Counted from the first letter of the stretch, positions 26,759 through 36,625 are shown. The stretch is 64,000 nucleotides of DNA from Actinomyces sp. S6-Spd3 (GCF_000758755.1 NZ_JRMV01000272.1:62001-126000); one strand, 5' to 3'. Notes: generated by a model from the letters alone, not told the origin. Numbers and translations are program-made.

Positions 26759-27490
26759 ATGAATACTTCTCCATCTACAACCCCGGTTGTTCGCCTCTCC
26801 CACGTGTCCAAAATCTACGGATCGGGCGACACCCAGGTCAGCGCGCTCAACAACGTCAGTGTCGATTTCTACTCGGGCGAATTCACCGCAATCATGGGCC
26901 CCTCAGGTTCAGGTAAGTCAACGATGATGCACATCCTGGCCGGACTTGATTCGCTCACCTCAGGAACCGTATTCATTGAAAATACCGATATCACGGCGCT
27001 TAAAGACAGCCAATTGACAAAGCTTCGACGCGATCGAATCGGCTTCGTTTTCCAGAGCTTCAACCTCATCCCCACCCTGGACGCACAGGCGAACATCCTG
27101 CTCCCCCTTGAGCTCGCCGGGCAGAAAGTCGACGAGGACTGGTTCAAGCTCATCGTTTCCTCACTGGGATTGGAACAACGCCTGAGCCACAGGCCCTCCG
27201 AGCTCTCGGGTGGCCAACAGCAGCGCGTCGCCGTTGCCCGCGCACTCATGAGCCGCCCCGCAGTCATCGTCGCAGACGAACCGACCGGTAACCTCGATTC
27301 GCACTCCTCCAAGGAAGTTCTTGGCCTACTGCGCCGTGCAGTCAACGAACTCGACCAGTCCGTCATCATGGTGACGCACGACGTCCACGCGGCCTCCTAT
27401 GCCGACCGCGTCCTAGTTGTCCGCGACGGCGCAATCGTTTCAGACCTTCGCGGGGCCAGCGAAGACGAACTCAACGCTGCACTGAGGTGA
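26759..27490 (+). CDS. ABC transporter ATP-binding protein, MacB/LolD type
   Basis: A 243-residue ATPase: Walker A GPSGSGKST, Q-loop VFQSFNLIPTL, signature LSGGQQQRVAVARAL, Walker B VIVADEPTGNLD, and an H-loop in TVMTHDVHAA-like VIMVTHDVH. The QSFNLIPTL segment is typical of the LolD/MacB/FtsE group. The ATG at 26759 has a weak AGAGA upstream; a longer frame to 26627 overlaps nothing but lacks conserved residues. Its stop overlaps the permease GTG start by 4 bp. Confidence 0.92.
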   Translation: MNTSPSTTPVVRLSHVSKIYGSGDTQVSALNNVSVDFYSGEFTAIMGPSGSGKSTMMHILAGLDSLTSGTVFIENTDITALKDSQLTKLRRDRIGFVFQSFNLIPTLDAQANILLPLELAGQKVDEDWFKLIVSSLGLEQRLSHRPSELSGGQQQRVAVARALMSRPAVIVADEPTGNLDSHSSKEVLGLLRRAVNELDQSVIMVTHDVHAASYADRVLVVRDGAIVSDLRGASEDELNAALR

Positions 27491-30039
27491 CACCAGTGAG
27501 TTCAACATCCACTCTGCTTCGAGCAAACCTGCGCACCCACGGTCGCCGCTATTTCTCAACCGGCCTCGCCGTCGCAATTTCCACCGCTTTCATCATCGTG
27601 ACCTTGCTCTTCACGAACACGACGACCTCGGCGCTCACCCGAAGCATTCGCGAGGCCTACCGAGGCACGACAGCACTTGTCACCATCGAGCCCTCCCGCG
27701 ACGACAACGCCGAGGAACCTACCCCCGAAGGCGTTACCCAGCAATTCGCCTCGGTGACCTCTCAGATCGAGAAGATTCCGGGAGTCACAGCCGTCGGCAT
27801 CTCCACGCAATACCCCCTCATGGGCAAGGCTCATGACGAGCGAGATGCCTTCTTCCTCTCTCCCCTCCTCCCGGATCCCTTCCTCTCACTGAAGTACACG
27901 CAGGGGAAAGCCCCGGCCACGGCCTCGGAAATCACAATCCCCTCCACTTCGGCGAAAGAACTGGGCCTCCAGGTCGGCGAAACCCTCACGCTGACTTCCC
28001 AAGGAACAGAAAGCGCACACGATTTCACGGTCAGCGGGATCTACGACTCGGGATCAAATATCACCGCTACTTCGTATGTGACCACCGAGGGCTTCACCTC
28101 GGCAGTTGGCATGGGGCCGACCGGGCAGATCCGCGTGGCAACGAACCTTCCCGGGGACAAGTACGGGAACCCGACTGCCGCCGAGCAGGACACCTGGGTG
28201 AAGACTCTCGAGTCGAATCTCAGCACCGTCAAGGGAGTGAAGGTCCAAAGCGCCGCATCGGAAATTGAGCAACAGCTCAAGTCGATTCAGGTGTCGGGCG
28301 CCCTCCTCACTGCGATTGCCCTGATTTTCCCCGCGATTGCCATTCTTGTCGCATCGGTTGTCGTGTCCTCGACGTTTAAAGTCATTCTTCAGCAACGCCG
28401 TCGCGAGTTGGCGCTCCTGCGTGCACTCGGTGCGGACGTTCAGCAAGTGCGTTCACTTGTTCGCCGTGAAACCTACGCAATTGGCGCGATCTCGTCGTTC
28501 ATCGGCGTGATCTTGGGAATATTGGTTGGCGGTTTCGGCCTGGGACATATGGTCGAGGGAGAGAATTTCCTCTCGATCGTCGCGTCCCTATCCATCCCCT
28601 ACGCGATCGGTGTGTGGGCATTCGGAACGCTCCTCACCGTCTTCGTCGGACGCAAGCCCGCCCGCGAGGTCTCTCAAGTTCCGCCGATCGCCGCCCTTTC
28701 TCCCGTGAACGAGGCCGACGCCTCTTCTCGCGCGGCGCGCCGCCTCACCCTTGTCGTCGGCCTCTTCCTGGCCGTTGTCGGTGGTGGATGCCTCCTTGCG
28801 GCTTTGAAGATCAGCAGCGCCACGCAGAAGTTCGCCCTGTCCTTCTGCATGTCCATGGCATGCCTCATCGGTATTCTGCTGATCTGCACGGTCGTTGTTC
28901 CCACGTTCACCAAGCTCTTTGGCCGTCTGTGGCCGGGAATGCTCGCTCGTATGGCACGCGAGAACGCTGTCCGTAACCCTGGACGCACCTCCGCAACCGG
29001 AACCTCAATCGTCATTGGCGTCACCCTGGTTGTCACCATGATGGTCGGTGCGTCTTCGATGCGAGACTCCCTCATCAACGAGGTCAATGAGCGCCGTCCA
29101 TTCGATCTTTCCGTCAGTACGATTACGGCTGGGGAACTCAGCAGTGATATTCAGGCACGCGTCGCATCAACCGAGGGCGTTGCTGCAAGCATTCCCGCCC
29201 ACTCGATCTACGGCACCGTAAACCTTGAAGGAGAGGCGCCGGCAGGTAACGCGCAGGACGATGCCGATGAGCAGAGTCAGATTTTCGGGGAGCCGAACTA
29301 TTCGACGGTCGCCCACTCAAAGGTCGAGCAGATCGATGACTCAACTGTCCTGGTCGGTATGGAAGCCTGGAATGGCAAAGACGTCAAAGTGTGCTCGAGT
29401 GAGGGAAAATGCCTCACTCTGAAGGGGAAATACACCAAGAACTTCAATGGCACCTACGAAGTCAGCGAAGCAAACCTACTCAAGCTCAATCCGAAAGCCC
29501 CCGTGACGGACATGATCGTCAAGCTGAAGGACGGCGTCTCGGCAGCAAGCGTTCAGAAGGACCTCGCAAAAATCGATAGTTCCTTAATCGTCAACGGGTC
29601 AGCGCTTGAGCGCGAGATGTACTCCAAGATGATCGATCAGATGCTGCTCATCGTCGTTGGTCTCTTGGGAGTATCGGTTCTGGTCGCTCTTGTCGGTGTT
29701 GCCAACACTCTTTCGCTCTCCGTTGCCGAACGTACGCGGGAAAACGGGCTGCTCCGTGCTCTTGGCCTAACCAAGCGTCAAATGAAAACCATGCTCGCCT
29801 TGGAGGCAGTCTTTATTTCGGTAACCGGAGCCATCATCGGCTCCGCACTCGGAATCTTCTTCGGGGCCGTCGGGATCCTGGCACTCCCCTTGGAAGGACT
29901 CACCATTTTCATCACTATCCCGTGGATCCAAATCGCGGCAGTCATCGCGGTGGCGGTACTTGCCTCCCTTGTTGCCTCGTGGCTGCCGGGACGTCGAGCG
30001 GCAAAAGTCAGTCCTTCGGCGGCTCTTGCAACCGAATAA
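27487..30039 (+). CDS. FtsX-like ABC permease
   Basis: An 850-residue membrane protein with two FtsX domains. The first membrane helix (FSTGLAVAISTAFIIVTLLF) precedes an extracytoplasmic MacB-periplasmic-like domain of about 200 residues. Three helices (about 270-390) with the cytoplasmic QRRRELALLRALGAD motif follow, then a second half with ERTRENGLLRALGL and a last set of helices. It forms an exporter or envelope-stress pump with the preceding ATPase. Substrate unknown. Confidence 0.88.
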   Translation: MTPVSSTSTLLRANLRTHGRRYFSTGLAVAISTAFIIVTLLFTNTTTSALTRSIREAYRGTTALVTIEPSRDDNAEEPTPEGVTQQFASVTSQIEKIPGVTAVGISTQYPLMGKAHDERDAFFLSPLLPDPFLSLKYTQGKAPATASEITIPSTSAKELGLQVGETLTLTSQGTESAHDFTVSGIYDSGSNITATSYVTTEGFTSAVGMGPTGQIRVATNLPGDKYGNPTAAEQDTWVKTLESNLSTVKGVKVQSAASEIEQQLKSIQVSGALLTAIALIFPAIAILVASVVVSSTFKVILQQRRRELALLRALGADVQQVRSLVRRETYAIGAISSFIGVILGILVGGFGLGHMVEGENFLSIVASLSIPYAIGVWAFGTLLTVFVGRKPAREVSQVPPIAALSPVNEADASSRAARRLTLVVGLFLAVVGGGCLLAALKISSATQKFALSFCMSMACLIGILLICTVVVPTFTKLFGRLWPGMLARMARENAVRNPGRTSATGTSIVIGVTLVVTMMVGASSMRDSLINEVNERRPFDLSVSTITAGELSSDIQARVASTEGVAASIPAHSIYGTVNLEGEAPAGNAQDDADEQSQIFGEPNYSTVAHSKVEQIDDSTVLVGMEAWNGKDVKVCSSEGKCLTLKGKYTKNFNGTYEVSEANLLKLNPKAPVTDMIVKLKDGVSAASVQKDLAKIDSSLIVNGSALEREMYSKMIDQMLLIVVGLLGVSVLVALVGVANTLSLSVAERTRENGLLRALGLTKRQMKTMLALEAVFISVTGAIIGSALGIFFGAVGILALPLEGLTIFITIPWIQIAAVIAVAVLASLVASWLPGRRAAKVSPSAALATE

Positions 30040-30050
30040 GGGACACCGAA

Positions 30051-30091
30051 TGGGTGTGGGGCCGAGCGGATTCCGCTCGGCCCCACACCCA
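30051..30091. terminator. bidirectional terminator hairpin
   Basis: A perfect 19-bp stem (TGGGTGTGGGGCCGAGCGG and its complement) with a 3-nt loop, between the convergent permease and patatin genes. Confidence 0.8.
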
Positions 30092-30103
30092 TAAGCTCAG
30101 GTT

Positions 30104-31000
30104 TTACAGGCCTAAGAAGGCCTCCCACCTGGGAAGATCTGCGCGTGCGCGGACAACACCCGCATCGTAGGCATCCTCCAAGCGATCAACATTCATTTCC
30201 ATCTTGTCGATGCCCAGGTCTCCCGGAGTCACGATGAGTGCTCGCCCTTGTTCTTCCAATTGAAAAAGCTTGCGGCGAGCAGCGTTGTAGGCGACGGTGC
30301 GACGGGCCACGGCCTCGGCAATGGAAGGAAGACGCGGGAAAGCCAGGCGCAGCGCGGAGCACACACCCGGTTTCGTCGGGGTTTTAACGAAGTCGCGCGG
30401 GCGGGTCAGGACGACGAAGAACTTGCGGTAGCCGTCGCGCATCGGTGCGTCCAAGGGGATTCCTCCGTTGGGGCCAAGAGCGCCGTCAACGTAGGTATCG
30501 CCGTCAATTGTGACCGTGGGCATGATGATGGGAAGAGTCGACGAAGCACGCACGCAGCGGCCGACTTCTTCCACCGTGCGCATATCGTCTTTCGTAAACC
30601 ACACTTCTTCGCCTCGAGTGGCGTTGAAGGCGCCGATCCGGACCTCAGCTGGGTTGGCAAGGAAGGTATCGAGGTCCAGGGGTGCGTCCCCGTCAGGCTG
30701 GGCGATCTCGTCGTAGAGGTAATCGACGTTAAACATGCCGCGGCCTTCGATCCAGTGACGGAAGCCCCCAAATTCAGGGCTGTCTGCGACAGTGGTGAAG
30801 GTGTCGTGTGCGCGCTTGGCATCTCGAGACACGTAGTTCACGGTGTTCGACGAACCCGCAGAAATCCCGGAAACGTGCGGGAAGTCAATTCCTTCTTCGA
30901 TCAGAGTGGCGACAATTCCAGCTGTGAAGGCGCCGCGCATACCACCGCCCTCAAAAACAAGTGCGGTGTCATCAATGTGCTTCAGATTCGTCGATTTCAC
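30104..31000 (-). CDS. patatin-like phospholipase
   Basis: A 298-residue protein with the glycine-rich oxyanion motif EGGGMRG, nucleophile elbow GISAGS (Ser about residue 47) and the dyad Asp in DGALG (about residue 173). This is the RssA/YjjU-like bacterial patatin form. The start is GTG at 31000 with a weak ribosome-binding site. It probably hydrolyses acyl lipids. Substrate unknown. Confidence 0.85.
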   Translation of the reverse strand: MKSTNLKHIDDTALVFEGGGMRGAFTAGIVATLIEEGIDFPHVSGISAGSSNTVNYVSRDAKRAHDTFTTVADSPEFGGFRHWIEGRGMFNVDYLYDEIAQPDGDAPLDLDTFLANPAEVRIGAFNATRGEEVWFTKDDMRTVEEVGRCVRASSTLPIIMPTVTIDGDTYVDGALGPNGGIPLDAPMRDGYRKFFVVLTRPRDFVKTPTKPGVCSALRLAFPRLPSIAEAVARRTVAYNAARRKLFQLEEQGRALIVTPGDLGIDKMEMNVDRLEDAYDAGVVRARADLPRWEAFLGL

Positions 31001-31126
31001 CTTTCGACTCTACGTCCGAGGCGGGACTCCTGCGAAGGGAGGCAGGCGCTTTTATGGCGAAAATTACCCGGCTACTCACGGGGGTACGGAAGGCGTGCGG
31101 CTGTGGGTGCGAGGCCTCGTCGACGC

Positions 31127-31714
31127 TTATTTCGTTGAATTTCCAGTGAAAACGACGTAGTGATAGAAGACGAAACGGAATGCCGTTCCCAGAGCAAAGC
31201 CCACGACATAGGCGGAAATATTGTCTGCCAGCGGCGAAGTCAATCCCAGAATGTGGTGACTGAATAGCAGGCAGAATTGCGTGATTCCGATGCCGCAGAG
31301 GTTGGCAAAGAAGAAGAGGAAGGCCTCGCGTCCGGCGTTTTCTTGGGTGCGTCCGCGGTAGGTCCACACTCGGTTCATGATCCACGAGTAGATGGTTGCG
31401 ATGCTGGCAGCCACGGCGTTGGCGGTGTTTGCGTGGCCGGCAAGGACGCCGAGCGGGCCGTGTTGGAGCAGGTTGAAAAGCCCCATGTCGATGACGAATG
31501 CGGTTGCGCCGACCAGACCGAATTGGATGAATTCCTTGATCCATGCGCGCAGTGTTTCCGCGAGGCTTTGGGGGGCGGGGGGTTTGGACGCGCTTGTGGG
31601 GGCCTCCCCATTCGCGGGTGCGCTTGCGGGGGTCTCCCCGTTTGCGGGGGCCGGCTGCTCAATGCTTGCCGAGGCCGTGGTGGGCGTCACTTGTTCTGTT
31701 TCCTGTGTGGGCAC
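31127..31714 (-). CDS. GtrA-family membrane protein
   Basis: A 195-residue protein with four predicted membrane helices, starting with FIQFGLVGATAFVIDMGLFN, the typical GtrA N-terminal helix. The family often flips lipid-linked sugars or builds cell-wall polysaccharides. A Pro/Ala-rich leader of 45 residues contains an imperfect PANGETPASAPANGEAPT repeat. The start appears to be GTG at 31714 without a clear ribosome-binding site, and TAAAAT lies about 10 bp upstream, so a leaderless transcript is possible. Confidence 0.75.
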   Translation of the reverse strand: MPTQETEQVTPTTASASIEQPAPANGETPASAPANGEAPTSASKPPAPQSLAETLRAWIKEFIQFGLVGATAFVIDMGLFNLLQHGPLGVLAGHANTANAVAASIATIYSWIMNRVWTYRGRTQENAGREAFLFFFANLCGIGITQFCLLFSHHILGLTSPLADNISAYVVGFALGTAFRFVFYHYVVFTGNSTK

Positions 31715-31800
31715 GGTAAAGATTTTAACGTTTATTTCGTCGAGCGTTTGGGAAGGCTCAGCTCAAGTGCGCTCCAGATGCCGGTGTGCTCCCTTAGAGT

Positions 31801-33990
31801 ATGAACATGACTGAAGAGACCGCTCCTGTTGCCCCGCAGCGTTTTGGGACGCGCGTTCGTTCCATTCACGGGGACTATTTTGATGATCCGTGGGATTGGT
31901 TGCGTCAGCGTGACAACCCGGATGTCATTGCCCATGTCCATGCGGAAAATCAATGGGCGGAACAGGTCTGCAAGCCTGCGCAGGAGCTGGCTGAGAACCT
32001 CGTTTCGGAGTTTGATTCTTTCACCGCGCCGGTTGTGTATTCGGCTCCCCAGCGCGTTGGGGACTGGTGGTATTTCCAGCGCCAGTATCACGAAGACTCC
32101 TATGCGAAGCACTACCGCGTGTCGGCCTCGCGCTACCCGGACACTCCGGTGCTGGCAGATAGCGAAACACTGGAAGGCGAGCAGCTTCTTCTCGACGAAA
32201 ACCTCTGCGCCCAAGGTGAAGAGTTCTTCAAGGTCGGGGAATTGGTGCCGACCTCGGATGGGCGTTTGATCGCCTGGTCTCAAGATACCGAAGGCGACGA
32301 GCGCTGGACGTGGATCATTCAAGATGCGTCTAGCGGCGACATCATTGATCAGCGTGTCAGCGACGCGGGCTATGGGTTTGCATGGGCCGCGGATTCTCAG
32401 TCCTTCATCTACACGCGAGTCGATGACGCGTGGAGGCAATTCCAGCTCATGCATCACCACGTGGGTGCGGATGCCGATGGTGACTCCCTGCTGTTGGAAG
32501 AACCTGACGAGGCCTATGACCTGTGGTTCTCCGCATCGAACGACCCTTGGCACGTCGTTGTTCATTCGACCTCAACAACCAGTGGCGGCGCATGGCTGTG
32601 GGATCCTTATGCTCCCAGCGTTCCGCCGCGGCCTATTGTTGCTAAACGCGATGATGTCCAGGTCAATGTTGAGCCCGCAGGCGACCACCTGCTTGTCATC
32701 CACACAGCACTTTCACGCGAGGGAAGCTTGGCATGTATTCCTTTGCCTCAAGAGGGTGCCGCCGATTCGGTCGTGGACCCCGATCACTGGGTGACGCTCT
32801 ACACAGCCCGCGACGGTGAGCGCCTGAGCGATCTCGAGGCATATCGCGATTTCTTCACCCTGTCCTACAGGCGTGACGCGCTCCCCCAAGCACGCTACTA
32901 TCGGCGCACGCGCCCGCTCAAAGTTGTCAACGGAAAGCCCGTTCCGGCCTCGGATTGCAGTGATCTGTGGACACTCGGGGAAGAACTCAACAAAGAAGGC
33001 ACGATCCGTAGCCTCTATCCCCTCAGTTCTGGGCGTTTTGAAGACTGCCTTGTTCGTGTGGGGTATCAGAGTGTTTTGACTTCACCCACCGTGGAAGAAC
33101 TCGATCTGCGAACAGGGAAGTCGCGTATCCTCAAGGTCACTCAGGTTCCCAACTGGGATCCGTCTGATTTCACGGAAGAACGCGTGTGGGTGACCGCCCG
33201 TGATGAACACACTCAAATTCCCGTCACTTTGGTTCACCGGCGTGATGCCCAGCCCGACGGAACACATGCGGGGTGGATCCACGGCTACGGGTCCTACGAG
33301 GTTTCGTTTGACCCCGAATTCGACATCTTGCGTCTTCCTGCCCTCAAACGAGGCGTCGTTCACGCGATTGCGCACATTCGCGGCGGCGGAGAAATGGGAC
33401 GCGCATGGTACGAAGACGGTAAGAAACTGGTGAAAACACACACCTTCACCGACTTCTTGGACGTTGCGAACTATCTGGTTGATTCCAGATGGGTTCACCC
33501 CGAACGTTTGATCGCCGAGGGTCGCAGCGCGGGCGGTCTTCTCATGGGTGCGGTCACAAATGCACAACCCGATCGTTTTGCTGCAGTGATCGCGGGGGTA
33601 CCTTTCGTTGACGCACTAACAACCATCTTGGATCCCTCACTCCCCCTGACCGTGGGCGAGTGGGAGGAATGGGGTAACCCCATTGAAGATCCTGAGATCT
33701 ACGCGCTCATGCGTTCCTACACCCCCTACGAAAACGTCCGCGAAGGCGTGCGTTACCCCGCGATCATGGCGACCACCTCGATCAATGACACGCGAGTCTT
33801 CTACGTTGAACCCCACAAATGGGTCCAGCGTCTTCGACAGGCCACCTCGCAGGTTCCCGATCAGTCTCCTGTCGTGATCCGTACCGAAATGGTTGCGGGG
33901 CACGCGGGAGCTTCTGGGCGCAGGGGGCGTTGGCAGGCCAGGGCTCAAGAATTTGCCTTCGCCCTTCATCAGGTCGGAATCACCAAGTAG
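31801..33990 (+). CDS. ptrB: oligopeptidase B, S9A prolyl oligopeptidase family
   Basis: A 729-residue peptidase with an N-terminal beta-propeller and a C-terminal catalytic domain. The nucleophile motif is AEGRSAGG (Ser about residue 577), the Asp is likely within INDTRV, and the His lies in GHAGASGR near residue 700. It cuts short peptides after basic residues in the cytosol. Starts at 31801 or 31807 are both in frame. It is followed 11 bp later by the RNase HI gene. Confidence 0.9.
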   Translation: MNMTEETAPVAPQRFGTRVRSIHGDYFDDPWDWLRQRDNPDVIAHVHAENQWAEQVCKPAQELAENLVSEFDSFTAPVVYSAPQRVGDWWYFQRQYHEDSYAKHYRVSASRYPDTPVLADSETLEGEQLLLDENLCAQGEEFFKVGELVPTSDGRLIAWSQDTEGDERWTWIIQDASSGDIIDQRVSDAGYGFAWAADSQSFIYTRVDDAWRQFQLMHHHVGADADGDSLLLEEPDEAYDLWFSASNDPWHVVVHSTSTTSGGAWLWDPYAPSVPPRPIVAKRDDVQVNVEPAGDHLLVIHTALSREGSLACIPLPQEGAADSVVDPDHWVTLYTARDGERLSDLEAYRDFFTLSYRRDALPQARYYRRTRPLKVVNGKPVPASDCSDLWTLGEELNKEGTIRSLYPLSSGRFEDCLVRVGYQSVLTSPTVEELDLRTGKSRILKVTQVPNWDPSDFTEERVWVTARDEHTQIPVTLVHRRDAQPDGTHAGWIHGYGSYEVSFDPEFDILRLPALKRGVVHAIAHIRGGGEMGRAWYEDGKKLVKTHTFTDFLDVANYLVDSRWVHPERLIAEGRSAGGLLMGAVTNAQPDRFAAVIAGVPFVDALTTILDPSLPLTVGEWEEWGNPIEDPEIYALMRSYTPYENVREGVRYPAIMATTSINDTRVFYVEPHKWVQRLRQATSQVPDQSPVVIRTEMVAGHAGASGRRGRWQARAQEFAFALHQVGITK

Positions 33991-34001
33991 AGGAACTTCC
34001 T

Positions 34002-35066
34002 ATGACGATTACAGCCGCAGTGGATGGTTCTTCTCTGGGTAATCCGGGGCCTGCCGGATGGGCCTGGGTGGTCTCAGAGGATTGTTGGGATGCGGGCGGG
34101 TGGCCCAGCGGCACCAACAATCTGGGCGAATTGAATGCTGTCCTCGAACTCCTTAAGGCCACTGCTCAGGCCGGTTTAGTCGACGAAGAGCTCCATATCC
34201 TCGCGGACTCTCAGTACGCGATCAATGTGATCTCCAAGTGGTCACCGGGGTGGAAGAAACGCGGGTGGGTGAAGGCCGATAAGAAACCCATTAAAAACCT
34301 GGAGCTCATTCAAGAGATTGACCGTGCCATGCAGGGGCGCATCGTGACCTTCGAGTGGGTTAAGGGCCATGCGGGTCATCCTCTCAACGAGCGGGCCGAT
34401 GACGCCGCGCGCTCGTGTGCGGAAGCCTATCGCGATGGCCGTGATATTCCCACGGGCCCGGGGTTTGCGTCGACTGAAAGTGCCGAATCCGGTGCTGGGG
34501 TATCCGCTGGAACCCTAGAAGTGTCGAGTGCGGCCAGTACTGCGGGAAGCGCGGCGGAATTGGGGACCATTACGCGCAAGGCTGATGCGGCCTCGGCAGG
34601 CGGGGAAATTCCGGAAAGCACGACGGGGACGGAAGCTCCGGAAGTACTGCTTGAGCGCCAATTCCTTGATGCATGGCTTCAGGCAGACTCTCTTGCCCTC
34701 AAAGCACTCGAAGCCCCCAGCTGCATACGCATCTGGCACAACGGTTCTCTCACACAAGGTTTGGAAGGACGCGCACCCGAGCACGCGGAAGCCTCGAATT
34801 TCCAGGTGATCCCAGCGAAAAGACTGCGTGAAGACAGCGCTGTTCTGAGCGATTCTGCGGCGATAGACCGCTGCGAAGGACAAGCATCACTGCCCAATCA
34901 CACCAGTTCAGAGGCTGTTTCACGTGCAACACCAGGTATCACTTGGGTCGTGACCTACGTTTTAACGTGGACAGGCGGGAAACTACGCGAAACTAGTACC
35001 TGGGTTGTTGGGGAAGACGGGCCTCGGATCCTCATGCACCAGTCCTCTCCAATTTCGGCTCGGTGA
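34002..35066 (+). CDS. two-domain protein: RNase HI plus C-terminal NTF2-like domain
   Basis: A 354-residue protein. Residues 1-150 form RNase HI with the catalytic carboxylates in VDGSSLGN (Asp), GELNAV (Glu), LADSQYA (Asp) and ERADDAA (Asp). It removes RNA from RNA-DNA hybrids. After an Ala/Ser-rich linker (about 155-210) comes a domain starting LERQFLDAWLQAD with RIWHNGSL and a strand ITWVVTYVLTWTGG, resembling the SnoaL/NTF2-like DUF4440 fold. The ATG at 34002 follows AGAGGAAC; the longer frame from 33819 lies inside ptrB. Confidence 0.82.
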   Translation: MTITAAVDGSSLGNPGPAGWAWVVSEDCWDAGGWPSGTNNLGELNAVLELLKATAQAGLVDEELHILADSQYAINVISKWSPGWKKRGWVKADKKPIKNLELIQEIDRAMQGRIVTFEWVKGHAGHPLNERADDAARSCAEAYRDGRDIPTGPGFASTESAESGAGVSAGTLEVSSAASTAGSAAELGTITRKADAASAGGEIPESTTGTEAPEVLLERQFLDAWLQADSLALKALEAPSCIRIWHNGSLTQGLEGRAPEHAEASNFQVIPAKRLREDSAVLSDSAAIDRCEGQASLPNHTSSEAVSRATPGITWVVTYVLTWTGGKLRETSTWVVGEDGPRILMHQSSPISAR

Positions 35067-35170
35067 TTCGTGTTACTGACGATCTTCGACCTCGCGAGTT
35101 AACCGATACGTTCTGTTTCAATTCGTGAACACCGCATGTACGTCCTGTTCCGGTAGCCAAAAATAGAGGG

Positions 35171-35980
35171 ATGCCATCCTCAACCCGCGCGGAAATCCTC
35201 ACCGGAATCCGTATGACCGCACCCATCGCGGCGGGTTACATTCCTCTGGGGATCGCATACGGCATCTTGGTCATGCAGCTGGGAATGCCGTGGTGGATGG
35301 CCCCGGCACTGTCAATAGCAGCTTTCTCAGGATCTGCTGAGCTACTCGTCATCACTTTGGCGGCCTCGTACACTCCAATTGCCGTCATCGCTGTGACGAT
35401 GCTGCTGGTGAACTTCCGGCATCTTTTCTACGCGTTCTCCTTCCCTCTTCACCTAGTCGAGGGTAGGTTCGCGCGTTTATTCTCCATGTATGCCCTGGTC
35501 GACGAGGCCTATGCGATCACCGCAGCGCGCCCCGAAGGCTGGACAAAGCCTCGTCTCCTTGCCATGCAAGTTACCTATCACGCGACATGGGTAGCCTCCG
35601 GCATGGTTGGCGTTCTTGCAGGGTCTTTCATTCCCGCGCAGATCCAGGGCCTGGATTTCGCGCTCACGGCGCTGTTTATCACCCTCACCGTCGACTCGAT
35701 TCGCTCCCTTAAGGACATTCCCTCGGTTGTTTTGGCGGCTGGATCGTTCCTCATCGCGATGCTCATCTGGCCTAAACAAAGGCTTTTGCTTGCACTGCTG
35801 CTGTACGTCGGTGCCCTTGTGGTGCGCCATATGCTTGCCAAACCAAGCGAAGGCGCTTCCAGCCCCAGCGCTGATTGCTCATCCGAGTCGCGGCCTGCCG
35901 CCGACGGATTCTCTGCCCCTGATACGCGCTCCGGTTACGACGATCAAGCGCACGCACCACACACCGGTGAGGAGGCCTGA
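35171..35980 (+). CDS. azlC: AzlC-type branched-chain amino acid exporter large subunit
   Basis: A 269-residue integral membrane protein. An early IPLGIAYGILVMQLG segment and the conserved SGSAELLVI-type block identify the AzlC family, which exports branched-chain amino acids with AzlD. The C-terminal 35 residues are Ser/Ala/Gly-rich and probably cytoplasmic. The stop codon TGA overlaps the azlD start by one base (TGATG). Confidence 0.85.
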   Translation: MPSSTRAEILTGIRMTAPIAAGYIPLGIAYGILVMQLGMPWWMAPALSIAAFSGSAELLVITLAASYTPIAVIAVTMLLVNFRHLFYAFSFPLHLVEGRFARLFSMYALVDEAYAITAARPEGWTKPRLLAMQVTYHATWVASGMVGVLAGSFIPAQIQGLDFALTALFITLTVDSIRSLKDIPSVVLAAGSFLIAMLIWPKQRLLLALLLYVGALVVRHMLAKPSEGASSPSADCSSESRPAADGFSAPDTRSGYDDQAHAPHTGEEA

Positions 35981-36309
35981 TGTCTCACTCGCTCCCCTAC
36001 CTCTTCGGAATCCTCCTGGTCGTCTTTGTCATCGACTTCACCTTGCGCGCGCTCCCCTTCAAGATCCTCGAGCCCCTGCGCGAGTCCAGCTTCGTTCGGA
36101 ATATGGCCGTATGGATGCCTCCGGGGATTTTGCTGATCCTCGTCTTGGCGACGCTCAGCGATAACGCGGGCTCTGCAGGCTCCCAATGGTGGGCGGCGAT
36201 TGTCGCGACCGTCATCACTGTTGTTGTCCATCTGGCAACGAAACGGCGCCTCCTGTGGAGCGTCGGCCTCGGAACCCTCAGCTACATCCTCATGTTGAAC
36301 TTGCTCTAG
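35980..36309 (+). CDS. azlD: AzlD-type branched-chain amino acid exporter small subunit
   Basis: A 109-residue membrane protein with about four helices, including YLFGILLVVFVIDFTLRAL and MPPGILLILVLATL. It has the size and position expected of AzlD, partner of AzlC, and translation is coupled to azlC. Confidence 0.82.
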   Translation: MSHSLPYLFGILLVVFVIDFTLRALPFKILEPLRESSFVRNMAVWMPPGILLILVLATLSDNAGSAGSQWWAAIVATVITVVVHLATKRRLLWSVGLGTLSYILMLNLL

Positions 36310-36428
36310 AAGCCTTACTTCCGCTGCCCACGCTGAGCCCGCGCCGCTATCGCCTGCGCTGACCCGGCCTCGTCCCGCACGCCGCGCACGCCCCCCCGCC
36401 ACGCGAAGGCACACACCGCCTCGCCCCT

Positions 36429-36545
36429 CCACACGAAGTCAACGAATGACACAGCTTATTTCCCTCGACATTCACCAACTTCGTGTGACATTGCGGTAGG
36501 AGGCACGCCGCGCGCCATTTCCGAACCGACTTCATGTGACATTCG
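36429..36545. repeat. inverted repeat related to the 23.8 kb elements, plus a third half-site
   Basis: Arms CACACGAAGT (36430-36439) and ACTTCGTGTG (36478-36487), with a further partial copy CGACTTCATGTGACATT at 36528-36544 that repeats ACTTCRTGTGACATT from the right arm. It lies in a 316-bp gene-free stretch (36310-36625). The rest of that stretch is very GC-rich, with runs such as CGCACGCCCCCCCGCCACGC. Confidence 0.75.
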
Positions 36546-36625
36546 GGGGGAGTAGTAGGCAAATCCGCGGGCCCCGCACACCGCGCACACCCCCGCCACA
36601 CACCCCGCCGCGCTACCCTTGTCCC

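Noticed and set aside
30248-31138. 296-codon plus-strand frame opposite the patatin gene
   Set aside because: Mirror of the real gene, without domain motifs.
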